A DNA stretch of 64,000 nt from Anthoceros angustus (lineage: Eukaryota > Streptophyta > Anthocerotopsida > Anthocerotales > Anthocerotaceae): assembly GCA_010909165.1 (NCBI GenBank), contig MU008175.1, positions 797,370-861,369 of the forward strand. The letters are read 5' to 3'. Made by a program: the position numbers and the translations under genes. Under the pieces are notes generated by a model. The model was not told the DNA's origin and searched no databases. It saw only the letters and a list, made by a program, of their open reading frames with translations. This document shows, in pieces, positions 44,901 through 57,736 of this stretch (the first letter of the stretch is position 1; each line of letters starts with the position of its first letter).

Positions 44901-47900
44901 CTTTTGAGATTCTTTTGTGGAAACTTTTGGATGGGGACCTTGTTGAGCTGGATAGGCTTGCGATTGCCCAGTTTCTGCTCCAGTGCCATCTACTGCAGGT
45001 ATTACGTTTCCCATGAATGCTCAGGCTAGTGGATTCAACACCTTGTACGGTTTGGATAAGTGGTTGATGTTCTCTCATATGGTAGGATCCAGAACCATTA
45101 TCACAGGGGAAGGACAAACAGCAAGACACTGATCATGCACCATGGCGAGACAGCATTCTTCAGCTGTATCTACCAGAAGGAATGATAACCAAACTCATGT
45201 CTGAGGTACTTGCTAATCTGCGTTGCCTAGACCTGTGCCCATCGAGACTTAGGCAGCCACGTCTGACCTAGGAGGAGTCTGTGCAGGGACCAGACTCGTT
45301 CACAGTGCTGTTGGATTCTGAGCAAAATACACCTGAGGTTATCTGGAATCTGGAGATGCGGGAGAGATTGGTTGAACACCTCTCCAATGAGCTGGGGGAA
45401 TACGTGAAGTTCAGGGCAAGTGATCCTATGGCATTATACATTCATGTTCGAAAACCACCTCTTGCATATACGGAGCTGGAAGGTAAACCCAGTCCAGTCC
45501 TTGATTTCTTATTCTCAGCCTTGATGCTTTATGCATGTCGCGAATCGGATTGACTGACATGGCTCCTTGTTTCTAACATTTTTTCTTGCAGAATCTGTGT
45601 TTGCTGCACCTTTTTACTTGCAAAATCTGCTCGACTCCGAGAGGTTCCCCACATACCAGATTATCGATCCAGTGGGCTTTTTGAATAGTATCATGCTGGT
45701 GAGTAGTGGGCATTCTTTTGCTCGTTTTTTTTTTTTGTCTTATGTCACTTTCTGTGGTTCACCAATTGCCTCTGCAGGAGCTCCGGAAGTCAGGTAATAC
45801 ATTTGCAAATGCTGGATCTCCTGGCTCTTCTTGGCGTAAAGAGCTACCTCGCCTCCACCCTCTTCTCCATGCACAGGTATATTCAACTGGATATTGTGCC
45901 GAGGACAGGAAAGCTTGTTGTTCTGAACCACTTCTAAATAAGCTTGTTTCACCATTCTGCGCAGGCATATGTCCTGGAGAGATTTCCGCAGCTTGTATTA
46001 CCAAGTGATGTTGAGTCTGTTGTGATTAACCTGGCAACACCTGCCCTGAGGACATGCCTTGCTCAAAAGGATGAGTCTCCCTTGCATCTTATAGACATCC
46101 TGCAGCACACGACAAAAATCCTGAAGAGATACTGTGCAGCGTTTTCAAAGTCAGTATCTTTTCTCACAATTGCAGTCCTTCAGATTCAAGGGCATGCTCC
46201 TGATTCAATTTTATGGTTTTCAGGGAAGATAATGCCCCACAAGCATCCTTGAATTTTGCCATGAGTGTTCTGTCACTCGGAACAAAACTGAGCGTTGATG
46301 GGAGCTTTCCAGAGTCCAGCAGCAATGCAAGTCTTGAGTCTGCTGTTGCTGGTTCACTTTTTGTGCTTGAACAAGCTTGCTCATCAAGGTGAAGTCGAGT
46401 GTACTTTCTTGCTTTGTGAGGTTCTGCATTCTGGTTGACCTTTTGCATGAGGGTGCCAGAGACTCATGTTTCCTTTTGTGTAGAGCTGGACGGCAACTTG
46501 TTCGTGACGATGTTCGCTGGAGAAAAGGTTTTTGGTGGGCACTGTGCTCAGCTGCTGGTGATGCTGCCGAAATCCCACCTAAGGGCCCCAGCCCAGTGTC
46601 TTTTGCTGCATTGAATTGTCTGAAGAATTTTGCTGAAGATGAGGAGTATTGTGACCGCATTCTTAAACAGGTAGTCCATTAGTTGGGAGATTTGCAACAT
46701 CCTGCACTGGCCATGCGTTTTCTTGATGCAGAGTTCTTTGAGCAAAGGGAAGGGGCATAATCAAGTGCTGCATGATTTTGCAGGGTCTATACTTGCCGCT
46801 GCTGTTACTTGCAATTCCGCCAGAAGATGCGGCTGTAAAATCCCGAGACTCCAAGTCTGCTCTTTTGTATTCTGCTGCAGATGTGCTGGGTTCCCTGTTG
46901 TGTGTACTTAATAAAGCTGGAGGGGATAGTCCGACTCCGAGACAGGTCATTGGACGTGGCATCATGGCAAGGATCATTCCAGAACCTTTGTTGGCCAGCT
47001 TGCAAGAAGCAGAAGGACCGGAGAAGTTCCTTTCAATGATAACAGCAAACATTCAGCAACCTATGGCAATATGGACTGGTGAAGTACGTAATGAGCTGAG
47101 AACTCGTGTTACAGAACGATTGCAACTGCATAATGCTGCCCTTGCAGGTGGAGGAGTTGAGACTGGAGATGACCTTGAGTGGCTGCAGGGCTTCCAGTTT
47201 GAGTGCCTCAAAGAAGAGCTTGTCGTTGGTGGCCTTTATGTAAAAGGCCTTGCAAACGGCCAGTGGCAGGGCTTCGAACTTCCACAGGGATACAGCTTTT
47301 TCAGTGCCATACAGGATTATTTGGAAAAACATCAGGATGTTATCACTGTTTCCCTCGAGAAGAAAGAGAATGCAGAGTCTGAAAGTGATCAGCTTGTTGA
47401 AGATGGTGCTGTTGAGAAGTACTTAACTGTGTTAGGAGCTTTGAAAGAATGTCTGAGTTATGCCCTCAAGATTGGTAGAGAAGATCTGCTAAAACATCTG
47501 AGGCATCCGATCCTCTCAAAAATTCCAATTCCTAAGAGAACTTTGCCCCGGGCACAGGTGGTGTTTGCATCCATTGTGAAGGTTCTGGTAGGTCACGATC
47601 TGGCAAGGGAACTCGTGCTACAATCTGAAATGATAAATGCCCTAACCATGCAACTTTGGGAAGCTATTGCAGAGAACCAGGGTGGTGATCGGGAAGATGT
47701 TATTGTAGCATCCTCAGATGCTTTGCTATTGCTCAGCGAGAGCATTCCAGCCAATGTGGCAGCCACTAACATCTATTCCACCAGTGGGGTCCTGCTGCCG
47801 CTCTTAGCTCTCTTTTGCAAAGTGGGGCTCCCCAGTCTCCGAGACAGATCCTCTTTTGACTCTTCGGTGATGTCAGTGTCACCATTCTGTAGGCTTCTAG

Positions 47901-50900
47901 CGGCACAGATTATTGGGCAGCTTCTCTTGGCAGGAAGTGGGGTTAGCAGGAGGGTGAAGCTGTTAAATGACTTGGCACAGCGGAAAAGTTTTGGACACGG
48001 CTCTGCAAATGGGCGGGCCAGTGGTGATGAGGTTATAGGTGCAGCTACTGATATGTATGAGCTGATGGATGTTATGGAGCCCGGAAGCCAGAGAGAGGAA
48101 CCGCTGGTGATTAAGACCTTGCTTCTTCTTTTACCAGTGGACCTGCTGTCCACCCTTACACGGGATCCGTCTGAAGCATGTGCTATGTACGATAAGAACT
48201 ATCTCTCACCTAGGCTAGTGTGGGATGATAATACAAGGGATCAGGTAAAGGCCACTCTTGAAAAGGAAGCAATGAAAACGGCTTTCCTGCAGAAGGGTTT
48301 GCTTGGCATACCATCCTGGTCGCTGGTACGAAAACGGCCCGTGTTTCTGCGGTGGGTGCTTGTTACAGTTTCTGATGATGATCAGAGACCACTGTTTCAG
48401 GATGAGGAGGAAGAGGGCTATGCTCGCGAACTGTACCTGGGGGGGTTTTATGTTGACCAGTTTCTGCGAAACCCTCAGTATGATTTTGGAACAGTTCTTG
48501 AGGATCGCTTCATGCGGGAGATCCGGAAAGCAGTGGTCATTGGAGTCCCCACTGATGGAATACACTCTGATGAATTTGATCTTGATGACCGGAGGCGACT
48601 ATTGCTTGTTCTGCTCCTGCTGTTTAAGGGCCGCCCGGCATTGTTATCTGGCTACTCTTCAAACATTGATATATTTTTACCTCTTCAGGATTTCATCAGC
48701 GGGGTCCCTGGGACTGAGAGAAGAGCACTTGCTCAACCTGCGATGCTTTTGTTTCATTGCACAGCGAAACACAAAGATATTGTAGACTGTGTAATTTCGG
48801 AGGAGCTGATCTATACCCTCTCATCCTTCTTGAGTTTACATGTACCGCAATCAGATGCAGGGAATGCAGGCACGGATCCAAGACTATGCAGTTTAATGTT
48901 ACTCCTCCGGCTGATGCGACTTAGCCATAAGACGGTGGAGATGGCTTTCAAATTGGGTCTCGTTTCCAAAATAGCAGATTTTGTTTTGGATATTGATGGG
49001 TCGGTTGTACTGAGACAAAGAGCAGCAGAGTGTTTGGCTATAATGTGTTCTGACAAGCGACGCGGACAAGAAGTCAGCAAGCTCCTGGATAAGCTCATAC
49101 CAGAGAATGCCAAGGGGTATGGAGCTTGGAACATTCCAACCTCCAACATTCGCGACGACGTGATCGATGCCAAAACTCTCAAACACTTTCTGCAACACAG
49201 GTACCCCTCGGGGTGGTGGGTTCTTGATACTCCTGAAGGAACAAATGAAACTGATGCAGACCCAAGTGGTCCTGTGACAATTGTGGAAGCAACTGTCACA
49301 TTTCCCAAGGCAAAGATGTCTGATTTCAATGACGAAGCAGAAGGCGTATTCAGACGTAGCATTGCAACTTTGGCTCGGGTTGAAATGAGAGATGTACACA
49401 TACTCCGGAAGCGGACGGGGAGCATTATTATAGACTTTGAGGTCTATTTCCAGAGAAGCAAGCATGAGCACGGGAAGATCAGGGAACCTGAAATGGATGC
49501 TCGTGCCTTCAAAGAGAAGCTTGAAAGTGACAGCAATCAAGTGTTTGGGGCCAAGTTTTTTGAGCCTATGGGCGTTCCCATGGTGACAGCTATTGCTCTA
49601 AAGCTTATCCCTCACCTCGCCAGGGGAAGGAGTTGGAGAAAGAACACAGTATTAACACCAGAAAAATCCACTCCAACTGTACAGATTGTCTACATGACTG
49701 GCGGTCAAACTCCCCCAACGCTTGCTAGGAACGGCTCGGAGAAAGATGTCAATGTGATCTACGTGCAGGGCACACAGACACCTGAAGAGCTGCTTCGTGC
49801 GTCAGGAGTGGAGCTCGGAGACAGAGCTAACTTTGTGCTGCAGCAGCAGCCTCAGTTTGTCTATCAGCTGCCCCCAGGTGCAGGAGGGACCGGTCAAGCT
49901 CAGGTTGTGTACCGCCCACCTTCAGGGTTCGTACCTGCTCCCCAGCAAACGCCTGTCTTCATCCAGTCTCCTCAATTCTCAGCGTTAGAAGGACAGGTTC
50001 CAGTTCAAGCTCCTTCCTTGGTGTCAGTCTCATCATTTAAATCAGCTGATCAGATTCCGTCTGTTGTTAGATCTCTCTCTTTCATCTCGTCACAGGTTAC
50101 GGTGGAAGATCGTGAGCATCCAGAACCTTCCCGATCACTGTCAGACATGCTTGCTGTCCCCTCCCTAACTATGCAGTCTTCCTCCAATCAAGCATCTCCT
50201 GTTTCCCTTCCTAACTCTGATGCTTCTAGTTTAGCTTCTCTTTCTGGATCAGCAAGAAATTTGGGAGTGTCAGAGTTTGAGGAGCGGCCATCCTTTTCAC
50301 CGTCACTGGCTCCAGGGTACATTTCCTCACCTGGAAGCAGGCCAACCAGTAGCTCCTCTCCGCCGCCAGCACCATCACAATCAACACCACCCCCCCCGCC
50401 ACCACCCCATCCACCCCTTACTGCAAATGGGCTCTCTCGAGCACCTATTGCCCCTCCACCTCCACCACCTCCTCCCATATCTGGTTTAATGACCAAAGGA
50501 GGTCCTCCACCTCCACCACCTCCTCCAGTGATGGGTCTGGGACTTCAGCAGTCTCCAAGCTCAGTCACGAAGCCAGTACCTAGTATCTCGGCTAAGCCAA
50601 CAGCTGAGGCAGCACCCCTTCCACTTTCACCTGCTCAGGCAACGCCCGCTGGTGAGTCCAGGTTGCAGACGTATGACGCGTGACATGATCCATTTGGTCT
50701 GCGGCGGAGTGCCTTTCATTGATCGCCTTGGTTATCCTGTGTGACTGAGCTCCTGGGTGTGCAAGGACGATGCTCAGAGCCGTAACATCTTTTCCTGTTT
50801 TTGTCAGCAGGGCAAGGGACTATGAGTGATTTCATGGTTAGAACTGAAGAAGGAAGGTGTGACCTGGCTTGCTCTCCCATGTGTCTTCGCCTCAGATTGC

Positions 50901-52027
50901 TTTGAACAAGAGAGTTGTTCTCTTAAGGTTGGTCGACTGACCTTGTCCCTTGTTGTAACAGGACAGTACTTCTTGGGGAAGGACTCCAGCTTGTTCTTGA
51001 AGGTGCTGATATCAGTGCAACCAACCGAGGAATTGCGACGAACAACTTCCTGGAGGCATTTGTGGAAGGTAAGTTGTCTCCCCAACCTGAAATGCACTGT
51101 CCTGAACATTTGTTGTCACACTAGTACCTCATCAAAATAGGTGTTGTGCGTCACCACATGCTTGGCAAGAGTGACCCATTATGCGATCGGCCTATGTTGC
51201 AGAGTTTCTAACTTACATATGATGTGATGAACAGAACCGGAAGAACTAGGCAGGATGATAGAGAAGTATCCGAAATTGATGCAAAAGTATCCTCTAAAGC
51301 CGCAGCTGTGCTATGATCTGATGATGGCGTGGGAAGAAAATTGTCTAGACCTTTTGACGAAGGAGGAGTGGGTAAGATTTTGTTGATAGTATTCCGTTGA
51401 CAGTGTTATACCAATGTTTGCGTTGTTGTTGAAATCTCTTCAAATGTGCATGTAGTAAGACTTGGCCTTTCCATGATGCGTGCAGGCAAAGCATGGCCGG
51501 TCGATTGTTGCCTTTGATCTTTGTCGTCTAGATGACCCAGAAGGAGCAATTGAGGAAGCTAAGAAGAAGTTTGCAGCCATTCTTAAAGTTCGAAAGTATG
51601 TCAAGATGCATTCATTAGATTTCGCACATCCACAGTGTCCACCCTAAAGCATGCAAGGACGGTGGCTGGAGCGGTGGCTATCTATATGGTCTCACCTGAG
51701 ATTCGTGCTTGTGGTTTCTGTTGTGTCAATCCAGAGAGAGGGAGTGGAAGGAAAGGTCTAAGCAGATCAAGGGCGACATGTCCGCTGAGCTTTCAAAAGC
51801 TGTGAGTGGCAGGAAGGTGAGTTCACCAAACACTACTTTGGTCAGTGGACTCTTGCGAACAGATTTAATATGGTTGTAAGAGTGCTTGTGCCTGTGAGCA
51901 GGAGAAGATCAACGTTGAGATTGCGCAAGATGAGTTGAAGACCATGTCGAAGGGCAAGATCAAACTCAAGAGTAAGAAGTCACAGTCAAACCTTGAGAGT
52001 TTGACGGATCCGAGCCGGTCCTCCTAG
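38983..52027 (+). CDS. RME-8/GRV2 (DNAJC13)-like giant protein, no J domain seen
   Basis: About thirty-eight exons encode a protein of roughly 3,000 residues. The start MDYQVFLVRPPGSG leads to PH-like sheets (VLRILRVSDHGITITPLSS). Armadillo-like helices follow. Four IWN-type repeats identify the RME-8 family: PVLVWNDRKRMELR (43.05 kb) with GSVVGGVHLELL; PEVIWNLEMRERLVEHL (45.35 kb); AIWTGEVRNELRTRV with EELVVGGLYVKGL (47.07-47.24 kb); and RLVWDDNTRDQV with LYLGGFYVDQFL (48.21-48.46 kb). LDSERFPTYQIIDPVGFL matches the segment that precedes the J domain in plant GRV2, but no HPD follows. The large exon (46784-50651) ends in a polyproline region (PPPPPPPPHPP, then PPPPPPPPISG). A new basic C-terminus follows (EGLQLVLEGADISATNRG, ENCLDLLTKEEW, LKSKKSQSNLESLTDP). 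RME-8 proteins act in endosomal sorting. Exon borders were read by eye; the borders near 41.1 and 44.5 kb are uncertain. Confidence 0.75.
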
Positions 52028-53799
52028 TCCCCTTTCTTCCATTTTGTTCTCTGATTTATCCTCCGTAGGTTTGAGGCCCCAGAATTCATGGGCTGGCGTG
52101 TACATGAGGTTTTTCGTATTTGGTAGCACGATTGAGCACTAGAGAAGTGTTCAGCCATTTTTTTAACATAGGACAGTGTACAACAAAATTAGAATTCAAG
52201 TAGATACGTGTTGCGAGCTATTGCTGCCCTGTAAGGTGGTCCAGCAGTCTGTATGTAGTCGCCTGGCTGGATATTATTAGGTTGGTATTGATCAGTGTGA
52301 GACCAATAAGTGCCATGAGCCAACGTCCAATTCAGTTGTACCATTTCTCCCCACAATTTTGGATCGAGTTGGATGACTCTTATATGCTTCCTTCCAACCA
52401 AACGTGGTCTACGCACCTTCACTTTCGTGTGACGTTCTCAAACATGATCGAGCCAAGCAAGCAAAGCAAACATCTCCAGCTTTTTTAGCAAGCATGTCAA
52501 GCCTCCGTATTCACATGGATTGTTTCGTGAACGGCACGTGGTGCATCAGTCGATAATGTAATATTATAATACTACATATACATCTGGATTGCGTGGTGCA
52601 ATTCATGTGACTGCATTACACCTGACCTGGGACAGTCTTGCAGGTACATACCTCCAACCTTCAAAATATCTGCTTAGAGCGCGTGTCTGCCTACGTCGGA
52701 GAGGCAGGAGCGTCTCCCCGATAGATCAACAATGCGGTCCGAAGAAGTTGGCATAGCTTAATGTGTCAAAGATGGAAGATGGAAAGGATCAATTTTGGAA
52801 CGAAAAAAACTCCCGATAAACGTCTCTCGTCGAATTCCCTGCAGCTGAGGACTCGGAAGAGGGGGCGGGGATAGGGGGTGAGGAATGGGTTTTCCTAAAT
52901 TTCATACACAAAGTGAAATCGATGGGAACTGGGAACACTGGAGATTCCGGGGATGGGTCCACTTCCAATGAAGTAAGCTCTCCTGCAAGGTAGTGACCTT
53001 CCAGGCCAAATCAGTCATGGTCTGCAGATGGGCTGAAAAGCAGGACTAGGTCGGCTGTCAAATCCGATGACGTTAGAACAGCGGTAGCTTAACCGTGAAG
53101 GTCAAAACAAAGCCTGTGGTGTCCATGTCACCCAAATTCTCTGTATCTCCGATGGTGGGAGACATGAGAACGATTAGTTGGAATTGTGTGAAATCGTAAA
53201 AGCAGGGCAGGGAACCCAATCTAAGCTTCCTGCTTCCAGTCCACTTCAGATGGGTGGATGGCCAAATGTCTCCTCAACCTCCCAGGACGATCAATCATGC
53301 AGGGTGCAGATAGATGACGCCGGAAAGCGAGAATAGGTTGGCTGTCAAATCCGATGATGAGTCAAGCGACAGACCAGGTCAATCGAGAGACTAGGTCAAG
53401 GGACGGCAAGGTCAAGAGCAGGTGTCTGCAGTTGCAGCAGGGTCCAGGTTGTGGGTTGTGGGTTGTGAGTTGTGTGTGTCATCCTGCTGATCCGGCTCGA
53501 GTTTGCACTCGAAGAATGCACGGAAAGGAGGAGAACTTTATCCCGCCACAATGGGCACCAAGGCAGGAGATCCAGGCTCTAGCAGAGGCTAGCTAACAGA
53601 GGAGTGGCAGCTCCGATCAATGTGTGTGACAGCTTCAATATACGCAGAAGCCATGTGCGTGAAGTGCCCTGCCTCAGATTGCTCCAAGGCAGCAAGGCGA
53701 GAACCAATCCGTCACGGTTCCATCAATAAGTCGCTTGTGAATCGGGTGAAGAAAAGGCGGAAAGTCGGGTGCGATGTGCTACATCCTTCTCCTTCCCGT
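52028..53799. other. Intergenic, nothing recognised
   Basis: 3' flank of the RME-8-like gene followed by non-repetitive sequence of moderate GC. A pair of similar phrases around 53040-53070 and 53330-53360 (GGTTGGCTGTCAAATCCGATGA-like) hints at a short dispersed duplication of about 25 bp. No gene found. Confidence 0.45.
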
Positions 53800-54186
53800 G
53801 AGTGCTAGGGTGGTGGGTGCGAGGTCTCAGATGTGCACCAACATGTGGCTGCAAACTGCGAGCGTGATCAGAGGCGTCCAGTCGTGTGGGAGGAAGCGGC
53901 CTGTTGAAGTCCATCCATCCCCGTCGGAAAGTAGGCAGGTACCAGCCACAGGCGGTGGCATCTCCAACCGCAGCAGCAGTCATGCTCTGAAAAAGCTGCC
54001 CTCCTCTGCTGCGCTGCTTTTCCAACAACACGCTCTAAATTCTGCCATCCGATTTCCTGCCCTAATTTCTTCCCTTTCCTTTGCTTTCCTTTGCTTTCCT
54101 TCACCTGTCCTTTCCTTCCCTTCTCTTTCCTTTCCTCCGCCATCCTCTTGGCTGCGATTGCGAGAAGAATTGTCCGTCACCGCGGA

Positions 54187-54208
54187 AGCAGCAGCAGCAG
54201 CAGCAGCG
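54187..54208. repeat. (GCA)n trinucleotide array
   Basis: Seven consecutive GCA units in a GC-rich context. Confidence 0.85.
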
Positions 54209-55017
54209 CGCAGCCACCATCTCCATCTCGTCAGCCGTAAACCGGGCGGGGCGGGCGAGAGGCCGCCATAATCAGCGCAGCTGCAGCGCTGCAGCGGCAG
54301 CTGCGGCTGCACGCCATCATCGCCAAAATCTCACACAGTGGCAACAAGGCGCGGGCGGGCGGGGTCGGCGCCTGCCCCGTCGCGGCCCGACCCGGCCCGG
54401 CCCGGCATCCTCGCAACGGAGTGGAGCGCGGGACACGTGTGCTCCACGTCCCGAACCGGAACCAGAACTGGAACCGGAACCCAGAACTGCAGTGCAGTGC
54501 AGTGCAGTGCGGTGCGCTGGCCACCGAGTGCAGCGGCTGCACAAGAGGCCTGGGGACGGCGTTTGAATTTGGCGCCGACCGTACGTACGGCGCGGTATGC
54601 GGTGGCGGGCTACGGCGTGGGCCTGGCACGAAATGATCGTCAAAACGTGCAAGTCGTGCAGAAGTGCAGCGCACAGAGGCGGGCTCTTCTTGTGACGCGT
54701 TTTTTTGCGTCTCGTCTCCCGTCGTCCAGTCAAGGACTCCAGCCCGGTCCAGTCCAAACCGTAACCGCGATTAGATTAACCACAGCTGGTCTGTGCGACG
54801 CTACGCACGGTTGGTTAGGCACTGTTCATGATGCGCGCTTCCTTCCCTTTTTCCTCATGTGGGCATCCCATCATCGCCACAATGATTGTGGGCCCGAAAA
54901 CGCGCTGGCTGGCAATAAGAAAATGCATGAGAAAATGCGAAAGGCGCTGCGCACAGCCTCGTTCACACGCGATGCTGTGCCCGCCAAGACCGAGACGTGA
55001 AAAAAAATATCTGGCGC

Positions 55018-55072
55018 CGGGCCGGGCTCCGGGCACCGGGCACCGGGCTCCGGGCTCCGGGCTCCGGGCTGC
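55018..55072. repeat. 7-bp CCGGGCT/CCGGGCA array
   Basis: About seven units with two variants alternating in runs; the last unit runs into GCCTTCTCCG. Confidence 0.8.
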
Positions 55073-55602
55073 CTTCTCCGGTTTAGTTACGTTACCCTCC
55101 GGCTCCGGCTCCGGGCCTGTTAGCCAGGCGCCACCTGTATTAATCCGGTTCCGGGAGGTTAACTCCCAGGCTCGCCACGCGTCGCCGCCGGGCGGTGAGA
55201 CCGTATAAAACAGGCAGATGGTGGTGGGCGAATGCGAATCCGTTTCCACCAGCCCCGGACCGGATGACCGGCTGGAGGCAGCATGTGCGGTTCTGGCTAG
55301 GGCTGCGTCAGCCGCCAAGTGGGATCATGTGGCTCGCCTGCTTGAGCATCCAGGATCCAGCATCCAGCTGGCCACGTTGCCCCGCCCAACCTGGCCTCTT
55401 TATATGGTAACACTCTAACCGTACTCGGCTCCAACCCGACTCCCGACTGTAACGGGGGGTTAGCTAACCTGGCAGAATTCCCGTTTCGTGTGGCGTGTGC
55501 CGTGTGGCGTGTGGCGTATGGCGTGTGCCCAGGCCCGGACCTCTTCTTGGAAAGGGACGGTTAACGGCCAAATTATTTGTAGCTGCTGGCCTGCGGGCCA
55601 GC

Positions 55603-55642
55603 CCAGGCGTCCAGGCGTCCAGGCGTCCAGACGTCCAGGCCC
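55603..55642. repeat. 8-bp CCAGGCGT array
   Basis: Three exact units, one with A replacing G, then a degenerate unit. The same word recurs at 57645-57663 inside another array. Confidence 0.8.
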
Positions 55643-55838
55643 AGACGCAATAATTCAACGCCCGGTCGCCCGGTCCGGGTCTGGGTCCCGGTCCCGGTCC
55701 CGGTACGGCGACCGGGCCACCGGGACGGGACGGGGCCCGCGTGGCCCCATTGCTTTGCTTTCCTTTCCCGGGATCCCGTTTTGTGGGCGACTTGAAATTT
55801 GCTGCGCGCGTTGGAGGCGGAATCTGTGGGCGGTGCGG

Positions 55839-55872
55839 GTCGGGGTCGGGGTCGGGGTCGGGTCGGCCCGAG
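55839..55872. repeat. (GGGGTC)n array, G-quadruplex candidate
   Basis: Four GGGGTC-type units followed by GGGTCGG place more than four G-runs of at least three within about 30 bases on the plus strand. Confidence 0.75.
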
Positions 55873-56617
55873 TCGGGCCGCCCGCATGGAGGAGAAGGAG
55901 AATGCGTGAGGCAAGCAAGATTCCGCCATGTTTTGTGGGTGTGTATGTTTGTTGGAGCGATATGGGACGGAGAGTGCCGATGGACGGCTGCGATGGCGCC
56001 ACCGACCCGGGCGCTGAGCCACCCAGGTCCCAGGTAAATGCACGAACACGAAAAGGGGGGGGAAAATGAGGAATGAGGGGAGCGGAGTGGAGTGGAGTGG
56101 ATATTGGATTGGATATGGGCACCACAGGTGCAAGGAGTCCGAGGGCATGCGTATGGAGAGCAGCATATGCCAGCGTCTGTGGGCTAATTGTTTTGTGGGC
56201 AGTAGCAGGGCAGAGTGTGGTGTGCAGCGGATCCGAGGGAACATGGCCTCGCTGGTGGGTCAGCACGAAACGGGGAGCTCCCGCTGGGGCCTGGTGCTGG
56301 TCCGGGGCCGAGGCCCTTCCCCCTCGGCCCCCCGCCCCCCGGGCCTGGGCGTCCCGTCCCGTCTGACACTTGACTTCCGAGCCACGCACGGATGGATGAT
56401 GGATGATGCCATCCATGGCCATGCCCCTTTTCCTGGCCCATTTTAGTATGTGGAACAGCAAGGCGTGCACAGTGGCCACACAGCGTGCGTACGTGGGTGC
56501 ATGCGAGGAAGCAGGGAAGCTGGCAAGCTAGGAAGCTGGCACCAATGCCATGCGTTTAAACATACACAGTGTGTGGGAGGGAAACGTTGGTGAAGCGGAA
56601 AAGCAGCAAGGGTTTTG

Positions 56618-56706
56618 AATGGGCGATGGGCAATGGGCAATGGGCAATGGGCGATGGGCGATGGGCGATGGGCAAATGGGCAAATGGGCAAATGGGCAAT
56701 GGGCAT
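56618..56706. repeat. TGGGCAA/TGGGCGA minisatellite
   Basis: About twelve units occur in sequential blocks: three TGGGCAA, three TGGGCGA and three 8-bp TGGGCAAA, then back to TGGGCAA. The block order suggests successive local expansions. Confidence 0.85.
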
Positions 56707-57167
56707 TGCGTTGTAGAAATGTTGTGGGAAGAAGGAAAGGAAAGGAAAGGAGAGGAAATGCAAGGCAAGGCAAGGCAAGGCCGGGTGTCTGAAAGCAGAC
56801 AGGGGCCAACCGGAGCGCGCGAAATGATCCCCGCACCCCGAATATGCCAGGGGGCCCGGGGCCCGGGCCAGGGCCAGGGCCAGGCTGGCCACGGCCTGCC
56901 TGGCTTGCCTTGCAAGCTTGCAAGCTTGCAAGCTGGCGTGGCCTGGCGTGGCCTGGCCTGTCTTTCCTGGCCGGTGACGCTCTTTCCGTGCCGGTTCGGC
57001 GTGGTGGGTGTGGTGGTTGCCGCGGCGTGGGGCGTGGGGCGTGGCCCGTGGGACTGGGGCGTGAGTGAGGAATGAATGCCATGCCCGCCTGCCCCGCTGC
57101 CCCTGCTGCCCCTGCCCGGCTGTCTGCACCTGTCTGACACCAGTTGGACCGGACTGGGCTGGCCCAG

Positions 57168-57231
57168 CGTCCAGCCTCCAGCCTCCAGCCTTCAGCCTCT
57201 AGCCTCCAGCCTCCAGCCTCCAGCCTCCAGT
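57168..57231. repeat. 7-bp CAGCCTC array
   Basis: Nine units of CAGCCTC with two variant units (TCAGCCT, TAGCCTC). Confidence 0.85.
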
Positions 57232-57526
57232 CTGTTATGAGATGAGAGATGTGATGAAGTCACACATTGCCATGATGCCTGGATTTTTTTCCCTTTTCCA
57301 GCCTGCGTTGCGTTGCTTGCTCGCCAATGGCCATGCCTTTGCCCCCCTTTTTCTTTTGCCTGGCTGGCTGGCTGGAATGCCCGAGAAAGAGCTGCCCGGC
57401 TCCGGCTGCCCGAGAAAGGGGGGTCCAAGTTGCCTTGGCCTTGGCCTTGGCCTTGCGTTAGGTCCGGGCCAGTGGGCGTGATGGATAACTAACTGCGGTT
57501 AGGGTTGGAGTTAGGGCGGGGAGGCG

Positions 57527-57736
57527 CGCTGGGCTGGGCTGGGCTGGGCTGGGCTGTGATGTGCCCAGAAGAGCGCTGCACTGCACTGCCCTGCACCTGC
57601 GCTGCAGAGAAGAAGGCAGGCCCAGGCCCAGGCCCAGGTCCAGGCGTCCAGGCGTCCAGGCGGGGCAGGCAGGCAAGCTGGCTGGAGCGTGTGCTGGGCC
57701 TGGTCCTGGTCCTGGTCCTCGTCCTGGGCCTGGGCC
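57527..57736. repeat. Cluster of GGGCT, GGCCCA and CCTGGT arrays
   Basis: Three arrays follow one another: (GGGCT)n at 57530-57555, (GGCCCA)n with (CCAGGCGT)n at 57619-57663, and (CCTGGT)n with (CCTCGT) at 57693-57730. Confidence 0.8.

Noticed and set aside
54081-55318. Several 100-220-codon frames in the GC-rich right arm
   Set aside because: They overlap on both strands, consist of Arg/Pro/Gly/Ala runs from tandem repeats, and resemble no family.
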